Source: Fomitopsis serialis (lineage: Eukaryota; Basidiomycota; Agaricomycetes; Polyporales; Fomitopsidaceae). Taken from it: a stretch of DNA of 64,000 nucleotides. Below the pieces are notes generated by a model. The model ran no database searches, had not been told where the DNA came from, and saw only the letters and a program-made list of their open reading frames with translations. The translations under genes were made by a program, and so were the position numbers. Positions 10,426 to 22,262 of this stretch are shown in pieces (within the stretch, counting starts at the first letter, position 1; every line of letters starts with the position of its first letter). Location: assembly GCF_022376445.1 (NCBI RefSeq), contig NW_025955093.1, forward strand, positions 1 to 64,000. The letters run 5' to 3'.

Positions 10426-12009
10426 ATGCTCGGTGCACTGACAACGCGCGCGCGGCGCCGGGGGACCCCGAGACTAGGGTTAGTGGTGAATCGCCGAGGC
10501 GGGATGTCATGTTACAGCCCCGATCACTACTCTATGGACACCAACGCGCGCAACGCTGGTGCGTGAAGCACGGGCGCGGCGGGAAGCGTACAGTACTTGC
10601 ACAGCCAGTGCAGCATCGGGAAGTGTGGAGGGGAAAACCGTCACACGTCGGACTCGGCGCCTACGGGCGTCATTGCACTGGGTACAATTGTTTTTTCTAT
10701 TCGCTCGTCTCTCCAACTCGCTGAGTGCGTCTATTGGAAGACTCTGACCATACGGTTACCCTATGCTACTAACTTTATCAGCGCGCTTGCGACGAACCAG
10801 AAGGCTGCGACGCGGACCCGCAAGTAAGACGGGACGAGCGCCACGACGACGAGTTAAGTGCCGCACCTAGGGCGCGATTAGCAGATAGCACCGCGTGCGT
10901 GCTGCAAACCTCGTACCGAGACACGGGTCCGTTGCTCAACGCCGGAAGGGGACTCAAGGTACGTCCGTCGCCCAGAAGGGTGTTCATATGGCTGCAGTAC
11001 GATGCTTTCCTTATTCGGTATCATTCCTTCCCGATCTGTCAACCACTCACGCGTCGCGCTTCTTTCGAACCGCCTCCCACTCGCCGACGTCTCTTTCTCG
11101 CTCTTCAGCTTTTACTACTAGTGCTAGTTGTTTTGTCTCTCCCTCTCGCTTCAATGGCTCGTGTCTCTTCGTGTGTCTTAGCACTGGGCAGCGTCGTCCT
11201 GACCGCTATCGAGTTTCTCTGCAGTTCTCTCATCTCGCAGTCCCGACTCCGGTACATTTGTGCGACGAGACCGTCGCGTGCGCAACACTATTCGAGGAGC
11301 AAGTCGAGCAGAACGTCGGTAAGTGTTCCTCTAGTTTCGGCGGTCTAACTACTCGTTACAGACCACCACCGTCGTCCTTCACCGAGCCCTACGTCCATCT
11401 CGACTAGTCGACATCCCGGCATCAGGACGAGCGCGCGTGTGTTGTTGGTGCTTGCCCTCGCCACGCACGCGTTCTTTCCGACAGCAGGGACTCGCGAATG
11501 CATATCAAGCAGGACTTCATCCCTCACGACGAGACGCCAGCCTACGCCGCGTCGCGACTCGGTGGCGGGGAATCATCGCCCTCAAGCCCAAATACTGCGA
11601 GCCCACGTCCCCGGCAACCCTCGAGTCTGGCGACCACCAGTCTTCTCCCCTCATCAACCTCCGCCCTCAGCAAACCTCGACCCCTCTGTCCGCCCTCCAT
11701 CGTATGCGGCTCACACCGTTCGCGCTGTCCCGCCGTCAAGCATGGTCACCCCGTATGTGTCCACTATCACGCCGCCGACGGCCTACCTCACCGATCCGCT
11801 AAACGCATACGCGCACCTCAGCATGCCGAAGCCGTTCGTGCACTGGATCGGGCCACCTCTCGATGTCGCGCTCGATTCCCGTACTTCAAGCAACCTCGGC
11901 CGTCTCGTTCGCAGTAGGTGCCGCCCAAACGGTATCCTCTCTTCCGTCCCCGTCCCCATGCTCTCCGTCCTCTCCCTCGACGACCTCTCTCCCGAATGCC
12001 GCAGCCATA
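10426..12009. other. Block D upstream part, unit 1
   Basis: Region between block C and Isa1. It has a canonical 43-nt + strand intron at 11,319-11,361 (GTAAGT...CTAAC...TTACAG) that is nearly identical in units 2, 3 and 4, so some transcript is spliced here, possibly a leader of the downstream gene or a small gene. The coding frame is unclear. The segment 11,677-11,875, bounded by TCGA, is inverted in units 2 and 4. Confidence 0.5.
11319..11361 (+). other. Conserved 43-nt intron, unit 1
   Basis: Donor GTAAGTG, branch site CTAAC and acceptor TTACAG are all present on the + strand. The same intron is at 25,762-25,804, 41,570-41,612 and 49,756-49,798. Its retention in four copies argues for an ancestral spliced transcript about 0.6 to 0.75 kb upstream of Isa1. 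Confidence 0.6.
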
Positions 12010-12801
12010 ATGTTCTCAGTAGCCCGCCTCCACCGCACGCAAGCACTCTCCCTCGCATCCTCTTTCGCCGCGTCCTCGTCCAGCCGTGTCATGGCATTCC
12101 TCCCCACTGCCGCCATGTCATGATGTCCACCCTCTCGCGACGACCCTCCGACTACAACATCCTCCGACCGCAACATTTGTCCAAGCCGCTGCGACAGACA
12201 CCCCCTGTGGTCATACCCTTCTAGAAGACGAATTCGAAAGAGCCGTCAAACCCGCTCTCCCCCGACGCGGCGTCGCTGCAGATGGTAGCGCGCCCGCCGT
12301 CCGCTCCGAAGGCCGAACGGCGCAAGCCGACCGTGAAGCCGACCGAGGCTGTCCTGCGTAGCCCCGGACCGCTCCACTCACGAGTCACGACCTGTACGCT
12401 GACAGACCGACGGCGTGCGGTGCGTCTGAGACACCCGGCACCGTGCAGCGGCTCTGCGCACTGCTGAAGGGGCCCATGCCTCAGCTCATACGGATAGGCG
12501 TGCGGAACAAGGGCTGCGCAGGGCTCTCGTACTACCTCGAATACGTCGACAAGCCGGGCAAGTTCGACGAGGTCGTCGAGCAGGACGGCGTGAAGGTCCT
12601 CATCGACAGCAAGGCACTCTTCTCTATCATCGGCAGTGAGATGGACTGGTCCGAGGACGCGCCCAGGTGCATTAGTCCCCCGTGTTCCCACCTGCGATCG
12701 TGCTCATCTCGCTCCGTATGTGCAGCACGAAGCTCGCGTTCAAGAACCCGAACATCAAGGACCCGTGCGGGTGCGGAGAGGCGTTCAGCGTCGGCTCGTG
12801 A
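12010..12801 (+). pseudogene. Isa1-type Fe-S cluster assembly protein, unit 1, broken
   Basis: Mitochondrial A-type Fe-S scaffold/carrier family (Isa1). The core is intact in this copy: exon 12,449-12,666 has IRIGVRNKGCAGLSY and KPGKFDEVVEQDGVK, and a 59-nt intron leads to exon 12,726-12,801 with KDPCGCGEAFSVGS. All three family cysteines (NKGC and CGC) are present. Upstream, the Arg/Ser-rich presequence (VARLHRTQALSLASSF) is frameshifted by a 4-nt loss near 12,095, a TAG stands at 12,222-12,224, and the donor of the first intron is CTGCGT instead of GTGCGT (12,354). As read, it cannot give a full-length targeted protein. Confidence 0.85.
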
Positions 12802-13700
12802 GCGGGGCGCGCCGAGCCCGAGGTGTACGCTTACCACGTTCTCTATAGACTCCCCCGGATGATGCCTGTGCCACGCACGAGCTAATATCCCTGCTTCACC
12901 ACATCTGTATTCATATATCACTACCCGGTAATACATTAGACGGTATTCGGACCGTACGCTTCTTCATCTCATGAAGCGCACTACGTTTGCATGCAAGTGG
13001 CGAGTCTGTCACGACGATGTTTTGATGGTGCCTACGCTTCGCTGTACTTACTGTTGTGTGCTCACAAGACCCCCATGTTGCGCGTAGAGGCACCAGGAGG
13101 TCACTTGACGACAGTCTCGCTCGACCCTCGACGTTCGTCGACGTCTTCTAGTGGTGGAAGACTTCGTTGAACTCAGCTGCGCTCCCCGTGACGGTGTTGT
13201 CCCCTCCCTGTGGCTCACGCGCTCGAGCCTAAGCTTAGTGAAACAAGCACGCTCGTAGAATTGACGGAAACTTGAAATCTAGAACAATCGATTGTCCGTC
13301 TCTAGCGCACACCCATACCGCCGTCCGTCCAATTCTTCAATATCCGAGAAATGATCATTTGCGATACAAACATAACTAAGTGGGCGCGAATTCTTCCTCC
13401 GACCATAGCGATGTATCGACCCACGTTGCGGCCGCGGGGCCATTCTGTACGTTCGGACCGCGCAACAAATTAGCAGAAAGGCCTCACGATGATGGTCCTA
13501 TACTCACGAACTCCATGCGACGATACGAGCCAGGATGCAGGGTTGCAGGGATGTCAAAACGTGTTGCGTCGAAGACCCTTGGGCCGGAGGTGCACCTCCT
13601 CTCCAACGGTGTTCTTCTGTTCAGCTTGCATACTCTGATCATGTATGTCTTCCATGTCCTCCCTCCAGCTGTCGAGTTCTGGGAAGTTATACACAGTGCT
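12802..13700. other. Unit 1/unit 2 junction spacer
   Basis: 3' flank of Isa1, then the unit-start block at about 13,075, then the 3' flank of the unit 2 F-box gene. A - strand frame from 13,698 to 13,554 continues the F-box frame past its TGA for 48 codons. Nothing else recognised. Confidence 0.5.
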
Positions 13701-15161
13701 TCAAGGGACACTCAGCTTTCCGTCGCGATTTGACCAATTCCGTAGTACTACGTACCTCAATATACTTCGTCCATGCGAGCGTGGCATCTTCCGCATGACG
13801 AGCTCGTCCAACCGATCGTACCGCTCTCGTAGTGCTGAACCCATCCCAGTATTGCCAGACGTCCAATTATTTTTAGTATCGGCAATGGCTATACAGAAGC
13901 CAGTACCGGAGAAGCGCTTCTCCTGCAGTGTACTGTCCAATCGCACCAGGACATCATCCTGCTCCATTGTCGTCAGCATTCCGTCCAGGTCTTCGGCCAC
14001 GTGGTCCGCCCGACCCCATAGCACAACAGCCATAGCATGGAAGTGCTTCGAGACGATGCGAGATAGGATGTGCGGGATCCAGGGCCACTCTGCAAAGGGG
14101 TACCACAGGTAGATCTCCAACTTCCACAGCTGGTCGTGGTGTGAAAGGTTGTAATGTCGCTCTGTAGGCATGAAACAATCAGCGACGTGGCTCGAGAGCT
14201 AACTAGGAAGACCTGCCGACTGTGGCATCAATTGCATCGTCACGAACAGGAGAACTGGGATTGATATGGAGTCGAACCACTTCTGCAGATGTGGAACTCG
14301 CATCCAGCAAAGCCTGGCTTCTGCTGGCTGCCAAGGATGTATCCAACTCGCCGTCCACAGCGAGAACGCGCAGTCGAGAAGCCCAGCTGATCTGCACGAA
14401 GAGGTCTTCGACTGCTGGTGCAAACCATCGCACTTCGAGAACCTTCAGATTTGCACAGTTCAGGGGGAGAGAGGCCGGGGAGACGTGCTGTTTCTGCAAG
14501 CAGTCAACATTGAAGCACCATAATTTCCTAAGCCGCGGGAGTGCTGACACGAGGTGGCGAAGCTGGGCGGCGCTCGATAAGGTGACATTGCAAAGGTATA
14601 CAGTGCCGACGTAGCTGAACACCCCTAGGACGCCAATGTCTTCCATTCGGACCGAGCCCATGGTCCACTCAGCATCTTCAATGGTGATCCTCGACAACCT
14701 CGGAGTCTTTCCCGCGAGCATAGCGGCAAACGTCCCCAGGTGCAGGATCGGTTGGCGCTCCCCGGGAGAACCACCTGATATGACGACCTGCTGAATGACC
14801 TCACGGAGGCGAGGCTTTGCACGGAGCGTCTTGGAGAGCGAGAGGACGTCCGTCCGGTCTCGTAGATGGATGCGTTGACGAAGATGGTACCACGTTAGGT
14901 AGTACCAGTCTTGGCATACGAGCGCGCAGGATGTGAGAGTGGTCAGATGTGGCTCGCCCTTTGCATCGACATAACTCATATCCCATCCCGCAGCTACGTA
15001 GTCGATGACCCGTTCACAGACCTCCACAGGGAGCCGCGAGATCGCAGGTCCGTGAGAAGAGCCCTCGGACGTCGATGCAGCTGTAGTACTATAATCCACA
15101 TGTGTAAACCAAAGTACCTGCGTCTGGACAGTGGCACTTACATTGACTCTGCTCTATCCAT
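13701..15161 (-). CDS. F-box protein, unit 2 (three exons)
   Basis: Same family and structure as unit 1. Exons are 15,161-15,142, 15,088-14,244 and 14,161-13,701; the introns are 53 nt (GTAAGT...TATAG) and 82 nt. The total is 1,326 nt, 441 residues, in frame to TGA at 13,701. The F-box motif is LPVEVCERVIDYV, followed by LRR-like segments, and the last exon has LDGMLTTMEQDDVLVRLD. It differs from unit 1 by in-frame deletions and many substitutions while staying open, which suggests selection for coding capacity. A two-residue gap in the REYAVDGELD region relative to unit 1 is in frame. Confidence 0.78.
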
Positions 15162-16787
15162 TCCGTTGACGTGGGATGTGCGCTACGGCGACGTGACCGC
15201 GCTGTCGCACAGATGAGAATCTCCTGCCCGTGCGCGGCGACAGCAGACCCTCGACGGTGGAAACACGTTACTAATAGCCTCATCAGCTCAGACTGCGGCT
15301 CTCCAAGAACAGGCATAGTGCGATAGCACACTACCTGATGTCCGGTATGTACACTGGCTCCCAGACAAGCCAGATGCGCCGTCTTGGTCGTAGATTCGCG
15401 CGGTGTTGGCGCCCGTTGGTGGTCGCGACGCTACCAGGAAAGCACGGCGTCAGTAAAGAGAATCGCTGGCGAAAGCGGAGTCGTACCTCGTGAGGACTTC
15501 AAATGGCTCTTGGTCTGCGCTGCAACAACTCAGGCTTGAAGCTGGCCGAGGGGGAGAGCGCAGGGACAGCGAAGGCAACGATAAGTGGTATATATATGCA
15601 TCGATACAACGTAGCGCGCGCTCGCCGGCGGGTATAGAAGCGTCGAACACAGACACACGACGTCGCAAGTGGTTCTTTGCTTCGAGTAAGTAGGGGCGGT
15701 GAGATCCAGACTGTCCGCAGCCATTGCGAGGATAGCCCTCTACGGCCTGGAGACTCTGCAAAGCAGTACTCATATCACTAATTTCATTCAGCGGCGATGC
15801 ACGAGAAACACATACAGAGGACCACTCTCCTTGAATACAGTGCCGCACCTCGTTCTAGTGAGCGCGCGGCGCGAGGCAGGCTGTCCGAACCTTGATCTTG
15901 TTCAATGGGTGCTTATCGATAACCAAGGCGGACCACATAGACGTAGGCCGGTGACCGCCGTATGCATGCTGGGGGATACGCCGGTTACTTGCTGGCGGTA
16001 GGCATCGCGTTGTGTGACCTGGACATTTGACAATCATACAACGACACCTGGCGACCGAAAAGCTCTCCAGCGCTGGTGGCTACCGTCGACGTGCAGAGCT
16101 GAGAGCAGCGTGCGTCCTTTACAGGCATTCAAGTTACTATGTACATACAGTGCTGGCTCGCGCATTTGAGGTCCTGTCAGTGTCAGGGCCGGCCCGGATG
16201 CCCACCGCAGTGTTTGAATTTGAGCTCAGGCTCGCAACACAATCGACTTACAGCACCGTGACGCTCGACACGCCCACATTTGAAGAAATGTCACGATGCA
16301 ATTGAATGGAAGTACTATAGGACTACACGACGGTCTACAGGATACACTAGTACATATGTATGTGCACGACGGGTAAGTAAGCAGAACAGCGGGTGTGCGT
16401 AGATGAGTGGGTTGTGTATCATGTATACAGCTGCCAGAACATGAATCAGGACCAGCGACAGCAACGAGGAACGGTGCGCATTATCCAGTCGGAACGAGCA
16501 GAGAGAAACACAGACAGGTCCCAGGAAACAGGCTCGATGACGGAATGGAATGATAGGCTCAGAGAAACAGTACGCGCGCATGACAGCAATCCACAGCGTG
16601 ACGTCCAGGGCGCCGGTCAACGGTGGGGGAACGTAAGGGAGAGGGCAGGTTGCCTGATTGACTGCGGGATCCAGCGACAGCAATGAGCGAAACAAGGTGC
16701 GAGGGTGAAGGTCCGAGTGGGAAGCATGCGAGGGTAAAGCCCCGGGGGGCGAGTCGACATGAGGCAAAAGCCTCCTCAGGCTCAGGC
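15162..16787. other. F-box upstream and phosphatase 3' flank, unit 2
   Basis: Holds the shared F-box 5' region, a conserved - strand frame (listed separately), then the conserved spacer after the phosphatase stop. It carries the empty sites for both unit 1 insertions: GCACCTCGTTCTAG near 15,850 and ACATAGACGTAGG near 15,939. No further gene recognised. Confidence 0.5.
15450..15848 (-). other. Conserved open frame of unknown function, unit 2
   Basis: The frame reads SPLNEISDMSTALQSLQAVE, then EAKNHLRRRVSVFDASIP. Much of it is kept in units 1 and 3, and the first half in unit 4 (IVLQRLQAIEGYPR). There is no upstream ATG in frame; the first Met is in DMSTALQ. It could be part of an unrecognised gene divergent from nothing nearby, or simply conserved because the duplication is recent. 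No known domain. Confidence 0.25.
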
Positions 16788-17538
16788 TCAGACGGTGTCC
16801 ATCCGCGACGTACGCTTGATGCTCGGTCGTTTCGTCAACATCGCCTCGCCCTGCACGCCCTCCTTGGGCAGCTCCGTCGGGCTCGCGCCCCGCTTCGTCC
16901 CGCCCGGCGACATCGACAGGTGCCCATCGATCGCCGCGTCCTCCCGCATGTAGTCAGAGATGCTGCGTTTCCGCGACACACCCCGCTCTCGCAGCGACGC
17001 ACCCGAGCCCACGGAAGACACGGTCTCCGGTGAGTGCATAGGCCCGTCCATAAAGACGTCTTGACGGTCTGCGAGCAGTGCACCCCTGGCGTTTCGAGAA
17101 CCCTCCGGCGACAAGCGACCCAGCTCCTCCGCCTTCCTCTCCTCGTCCACGATCATCAGCGTCCCCTCGATCACAGCGCGATACACGAACACGTATTGTC
17201 GCAAGCTCTGGCACAGGCTCATGCGCTGATCCCTCATGTCCTCGATCACCCGGCGGATAGGCTCGCCGTACATTGAGAGCAGCGGCGGTGACATGTCGGT
17301 GTGCAGGCGACGCGGCTGGGTATAGTCGAAGACGCGCCCGCGCTGGTACCGTCAGCCCTCGCCCTGGACAATGCCCTCCTCGTCCGTCAGCCCTCCCACA
17401 GGCGCAGTCCTGTCCGGACTCTTCGACGAGCGAGATTCGGCATGAGGCGAGCCCGCAGGGCGCACCGCCGACCTCCAGGACGACTACCGTGCGCCTCCAC
17501 GTCCGACTGGCGCTAGGAACGACGCGCATGATCCGGGG
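16788..17538 (-). pseudogene. Rhodanese-PTP phosphatase 3' fragment, unit 2
   Basis: Carries the C-terminal half of the PTP domain (PIRRVIEDMRDQRMSLCQ, then LRQYVFVYRAVIEGTLMIV) and the tail to SRMDTV, stop at 16,788. Upstream of about 17,350 the frame is shifted. At about 17,538 homology to the phosphatase ends abruptly (ATCCGGGG) and an unrelated block begins. The P-loop, WPD loop and N-terminal domain are absent, so it is non-catalytic. Confidence 0.85.
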
Positions 17539-20500
17539 CCCGTCCAAAGAAGGCTCACCGACAATCAAGGTGGACCACATAGCTTTGAACGTGGGATCGA
17601 GGCTGCGCAGGGTTCTGAACAGAGGAAGCGAACGCGAGGCCAATGTCGCATCCAATCCAGTACCAGCGAAGAGCGCGGGGCACGATCTGTATGTAGCTTC
17701 AGTTCTTTCGATCGCCGGGATGAGTGATACCTCGGCTCTGTGCGGTCGCGAGTCCAGAATGGCACTGCTCTTGCATGACCAGTCGTATGCGGGCCCTCGT
17801 ACCTACCCAACATTACCTGTCTTCCGTATGCCCTACCGCATCCGCTCGGGCATCAACATGGTCGTGGAACACGCGACCACCCCGCTTGACATCGATGCTG
17901 TCGTGTCCTTGGTATGATCAATGTCCGTCTCGCGCACGCCTCGATGTCCTCTTCCGCGTGTCCAACTGCGCATCCAACAGAGTCATGCGTGATACGCACG
18001 TTGGTCAGGGACGACACTAAAAGGAAAGTCTACGTACATTTCAAGGGTGAAGGCGATGTAGCACAGGCGCACAATGGCCACATGACATCTCCATGACTGC
18101 GAAGACGACCTCAGCAATGTCATATGCGCTCAGCGGGACTGGACAGCATACCTGTTATCCGCTTATCCGATACATCGACTGACCTTGATTTGACACCGCC
18201 GATGTCAGGTACATAGGTAGGGTGGACGAAGGACTAAATGCGCATATGCGTGTATGTCACAGGCCTGTCGGACGCGAACGTGACATACCTAGAGCGGCTG
18301 GATGACACGTCGAACGCAGGCACGGCCGCAGTCAATCTTCGGCCGGACCAATCTGCGAAGGCGTTGTGCGGACAGGGCGGAAGTACGGCCGTAGGCGTGC
18401 GTCTGCGCAACGTTGTGGCTTTCTAACGATGGTCTGTGTGATGGACGCGGTTAACGAGAGTGTTCAGCTGCCAGTGTTCACAAAATGTCAGCAGCGATAC
18501 TGCGCGGATAAAGGGCGAGGACTCACGGGATGAAGACAGCCTGCATGCTGTCAGAGTTTGTCGTCCGGGTATACGAAGCGTATAATGAACCCGCGAAGGC
18601 GCTGAGCTGCCAGATATCGCACCAGTATTGATACTAGTACAGGTCCATCTGTAGGAAAATGGCTTAAAGACAATAGGTACAGGTCAAAGACGTTCCAGTC
18701 GAGACGCACGCGGTGACATACCGTCACCTTAGGAAGAGGCGGACTGGTCTTCGGGTGGATGAAGCGCCGCACACTCGTAGGGCAAGCAGCAGTCGAGCAC
18801 TGGCTTCGCCTGACGGCCGATCACTTATCAGTAGCAGCGCATCGTAGCAGAGCGGAGGAAAGGACGATGTTAAACGAGATAGAGGAAATGTCGCAGTGAG
18901 GCCGAGTACAGCTTGATCGAGAGCACGAGATGTCGACGGTTGGTCGACGGCCTGTTGTGCTGGCCGGCCTAAGAACGGCGAGCGGACTGTCCGCGCGCAA
19001 CCCGATGCACAGGGACACCGTCCCAGAGGGAGCAGAACAGGTCGTCCCAGTCGCAGAAGTCGTCACCGAAAGAGAAGGCGCTCGCCGCTCCTGTCGATCG
19101 GCCCGCCTCCTCCGACATTTATCCGACCGGTCGACTCGCTGCCTGCTCGACGCTCGTCGTTGTTTTCGCCGCCCAGTCTGGCACGATCCATGACTTCCTC
19201 TGTGCACTATACGACCTCGAGGGTGGACCGCCCGCACTGTCCAGGAAGGTACCGACGCACTGGCCGTCTCCCGAGGCCCGACTTCCGCCCGGCGCAGCGC
19301 CATCTCCTTCCAGGCTACCAACGCTCGATATGTGCCCTTTCGCCCTGCGACCGCTTTGGCCGAACTCTCCACCAGTCCTAGCCACCCTGCTTTGTCACCG
19401 TGGCTCTCGTGCTCACTCATGACTGCCTTCCTGAAACATCCGCGTCTCAGGCTGGGCCTCCGACTGCCTCTTCGTCTTGACACCGTCCTACGACTCTGCT
19501 CGTCGTCACTGTGAGCGTTCACGAATGGTCAACACATCTACCGCAAGGTCACGGAAGTGGCCCTCCTCCGGGCTCATGAGTACACTGTCACGCGTTATGA
19601 AGCTCTATGTCTGTTCGTCCGGTGCGCGGGCAGTACCTGAAGGTAAGTGCCATCATACGGCTGTCAAATACTTGTGAGCAGCCACCGTTGAACATTGAGC
19701 AGATGCATTATCATTGCCATGCATTCCCAATAACGCTAGCGCATCCGTGCACACTTTCCCTTAGTTCTGCGGTACGTCGTCTCTTCGCATTGTCCGACTC
19801 AACTCGGTGGATCGTAGGCTTAAGTGTATGAGGTTTGGGGCTCCTATGAGACACAGCTGGTAGGCCCTCGCATTGCCTCGTCCCTCGCCTGACTCGCAGG
19901 GTGTGTCGGAAGACATCGACCGCAGATCACCAGGAGACGTTGGTCCACCTTTCGTTCAGTCCCGCCAGACCTTGTACTCGGCTTGTCGTGAGTGGGCGCG
20001 TTAATGGGTGTCCTTATAGCTGACGCGATGGTTGCCAGGTCTTTCGGAGTGAACCCCTCCTGGCGGGGCGGACTTGGCGGAGCGGACTTGGTCGCTCGCG
20101 GAATCATACGTCGTGGCTAAATGAAATCTCTCCCTATCACTGCTCCGTTCGTCCTCCCACTGGCCCCTTTTTTGCTTATCGGGTGCGCAACGTTATCACT
20201 ACTGTACGTCATTTCAAGCCTTACAAAGGCACGATCACTATCCTGATTGACGTATCGCATTGGACGTGAGTGATAACAATGTACAATGCCATTTCATCGA
20301 GAATGCGATGTCCCTCCCATCGTGCCGTGGTATGTCACCATTTCGCGGGTCTTCCAGTGGCATTGGCGGTTACTGCAAGTGCGCTGATCACCGCCCGCAG
20401 ACGTGAAACACATCCTTGCCTGTCCCGCCCTTGTCCCTCAGATTCTAGCTCGCCCGGGCTAGGGCTACGATCACCGAGCTGCGGCCCGCTGACATCAAAG

Positions 20501-20740
20501 GCTACGCGGTGATCTCCCCTTTCAATGCCCAGGTGCTGCGTCAGCAAGCCTCCCAAGAGGACCTGGCATGTTTGCGTGCACGCTGAACGGTCGTTGAAGG
20601 TATCCTCCCGACCTCTTCCTGTACCTGTGCGGCGGTGACAGCCCGAATTTATGACATCTTACCCGCAGCGCTACGATTGTCCTCGCCTGGCACTTATGAT
20701 TATGAATGCCTGCCGCACCGACAGCTCACGCACGGATGCC
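17539..20740. other. Unassigned block before FAD oxidoreductase, unit 2
   Basis: Almost the same as 31,813-35,000 in unit 3; part (18,060-18,990) is also in unit 4 at 46,200-47,200. Fragments look protein-like: on the - strand HRVRLDWNVFDLYLL and LVSILVRYLAAQRLRGF (18,560-18,720), and on the + strand a stretch reading ALLRAHEYTVTRYEALCLF near 19,560. Stops and frameshifts are frequent. A + strand ATG at 20,121 opens a hydrophobic signal-like peptide (MKSLPITAPFVLPLAPFLL). I read the block as decayed genes I cannot identify. Confidence 0.35.
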
Positions 20741-22262
20741 AAGTCTCCACTGCCCGACTTTCCTGCACAGTTCAAGGGTGATCTGACACTCCCAAGAGCT
20801 CCGATCATGACGAGGCGATTGCGCGCTGGGCGATGAACGCGAAGCGCAATGCGAAGATCGTCGCTTCGTCAGGGATGTACAAGACATCTCGCTCGCAGTC
20901 CAGAACGCGCATTCACAGTCCAGTACGCACGTTCACATGGCCTTGAGATCGCTATCAAGGGCGGTGGTCACAACCCTGCATGCCCATCCTTCACCGCGAG
21001 GGCGGTCTCGTCATCATTGACCTGATTTAATACTTCAACTACGCCCGCGTTGACCCTGAGAGGAAGATCGGCTACGTTTCCGGCGGAGCGATCTGCGAGA
21101 CCATCGACAAGGCCGCAACTGAGTATCATGGCCTTGCGACAGTCGGCGGTACGGTCAACGATGTATGTTTCGTTAATATCCGCATAGTATGACTACGCGT
21201 CCGCTGATGCTCAACATGGCGGTATAGCCGGCCTGACCCTCGGCGGAGGCTGCGGCTACCTGTCGCCGTCTCACGGAATCGCCCTCGACGACGTCCTCAA
21301 AGTGAGTCTCGTTCAGCTTTATGCTGCACGTATCCTCATGTGTTCCTAGGCCACCGTTGTCCTCGCTGATGGACCGGTCGTAAAGACAGAGAACACCGAT
21401 CTATGTTGGGGCATCCGCGATGGCGAGTCGAACTCCGGCGTCGTCTCTGATCTCGGTTTCTACTAGCTCTACAACCAGCGCTGAACCGACTTCGCTGCGT
21501 CGCAATATACGACCGTAGTTAGCTCAAGGTTCTAACCGAGGTCACTGCGCAGTAGTGGGACCGCCGTGACCCGGGCGACAAGTCCTTGCAGATCCAGACA
21601 GTAGTCGTTGGGCCCAACGGCAAGCCTGCATGGTCATCATCTTCTACACCGGTTCAGAGGCCGAGGGGCGAGCGTTCTACAAGAATTTCGTTGGCATCGA
21701 TCACATCTGAGGTTGCCAACGCGCTGCAGGTGTTGTTCTTCCAGCCCCCTGTTGCCCGTATTGACATTCATCTAACGTGTCTCACAGAATCCGGTCGCAT
21801 ACCACGGTCAGGGTGTCTTAGAAAGGCGTCGCGCATCGCAAGCCCGAATACGAGACCGCGCTCAAGTCGTTGGACTGCGTCGCCAAGCTCACCGCCTGGC
21901 CGCGCCCGAACCCGATGGCCACAGTTGAGCACTTCCCGCTCCACCAGACCGTTGCCAAAGACAGCGATGAATCCCCATTTCGCCGTGACCCGTCCTGTCC
22001 GTGCTCGTCAACGCCCTTTGGGTCGAGGATACGCTGGAACACCTGAAGCGCGGTCGCAAGAATGAATACCATGGCGGCGAGTTCCTTTCTCTTTGGCATC
22101 TGTATCTGGTAGGAGAGGACTGCGCGCACATGCAGGACCCCGCATACGCCGGCTGCTTCTAGGGTTGACGGAGCTTGGGGCGAGGAAGCGACTGGAAGAG
22201 CTGGAAGATGACTACTAGCCCTGGCGCAGCAACCGGCTCTTGAGATTGATTTGCAGGTAGGC
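20741..22262 (+). pseudogene. FAD-linked oxidoreductase (berberine-bridge type), unit 2, broken
   Basis: Family members oxidise small substrates with covalently bound FAD. Segments in order: AIARWAMNAKRNAKIVA; AVQYARSHGLEIAIKGGGH (the FAD-binding motif with the usual attachment His); GGAICETIDKAATEYHGLATV; AGLTLGGGCGYLSPSHGIAL; DLCWGIRDGESNSGVV; then AHMQDPAYAG and ARKRLEELEDDY near the end. The segments fall in different frames with stops in between; some gaps fit introns (for example near 21,190 and 21,310), but several in-exon stops remain (21,466, and after YNQR at 21,484). Pseudogene. The same gene with different lesions is in unit 3. Confidence 0.85.

Larger units (their letters stand above)
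1..13074. repeat. Tandem array unit 1
   Basis: This unit opens with a block (GGCACCAGGAGGTC near position 25, then a stretch containing CGACGTTCGTCGACGTC) that recurs at about 13,085, 27,360, 43,415 and 51,377. Its order is F-box gene, phosphatase 3' part, block C, block D with Isa1. It differs from the other units by a 2.83-kb terminal-inverted-repeat element, a 296-bp MITE and a phosphatase fragment that keeps an upstream exon. It lacks the FAD-oxidoreductase block of units 2 and 3. Because the window begins at the unit start, another unit could lie to the left. Confidence 0.9.
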
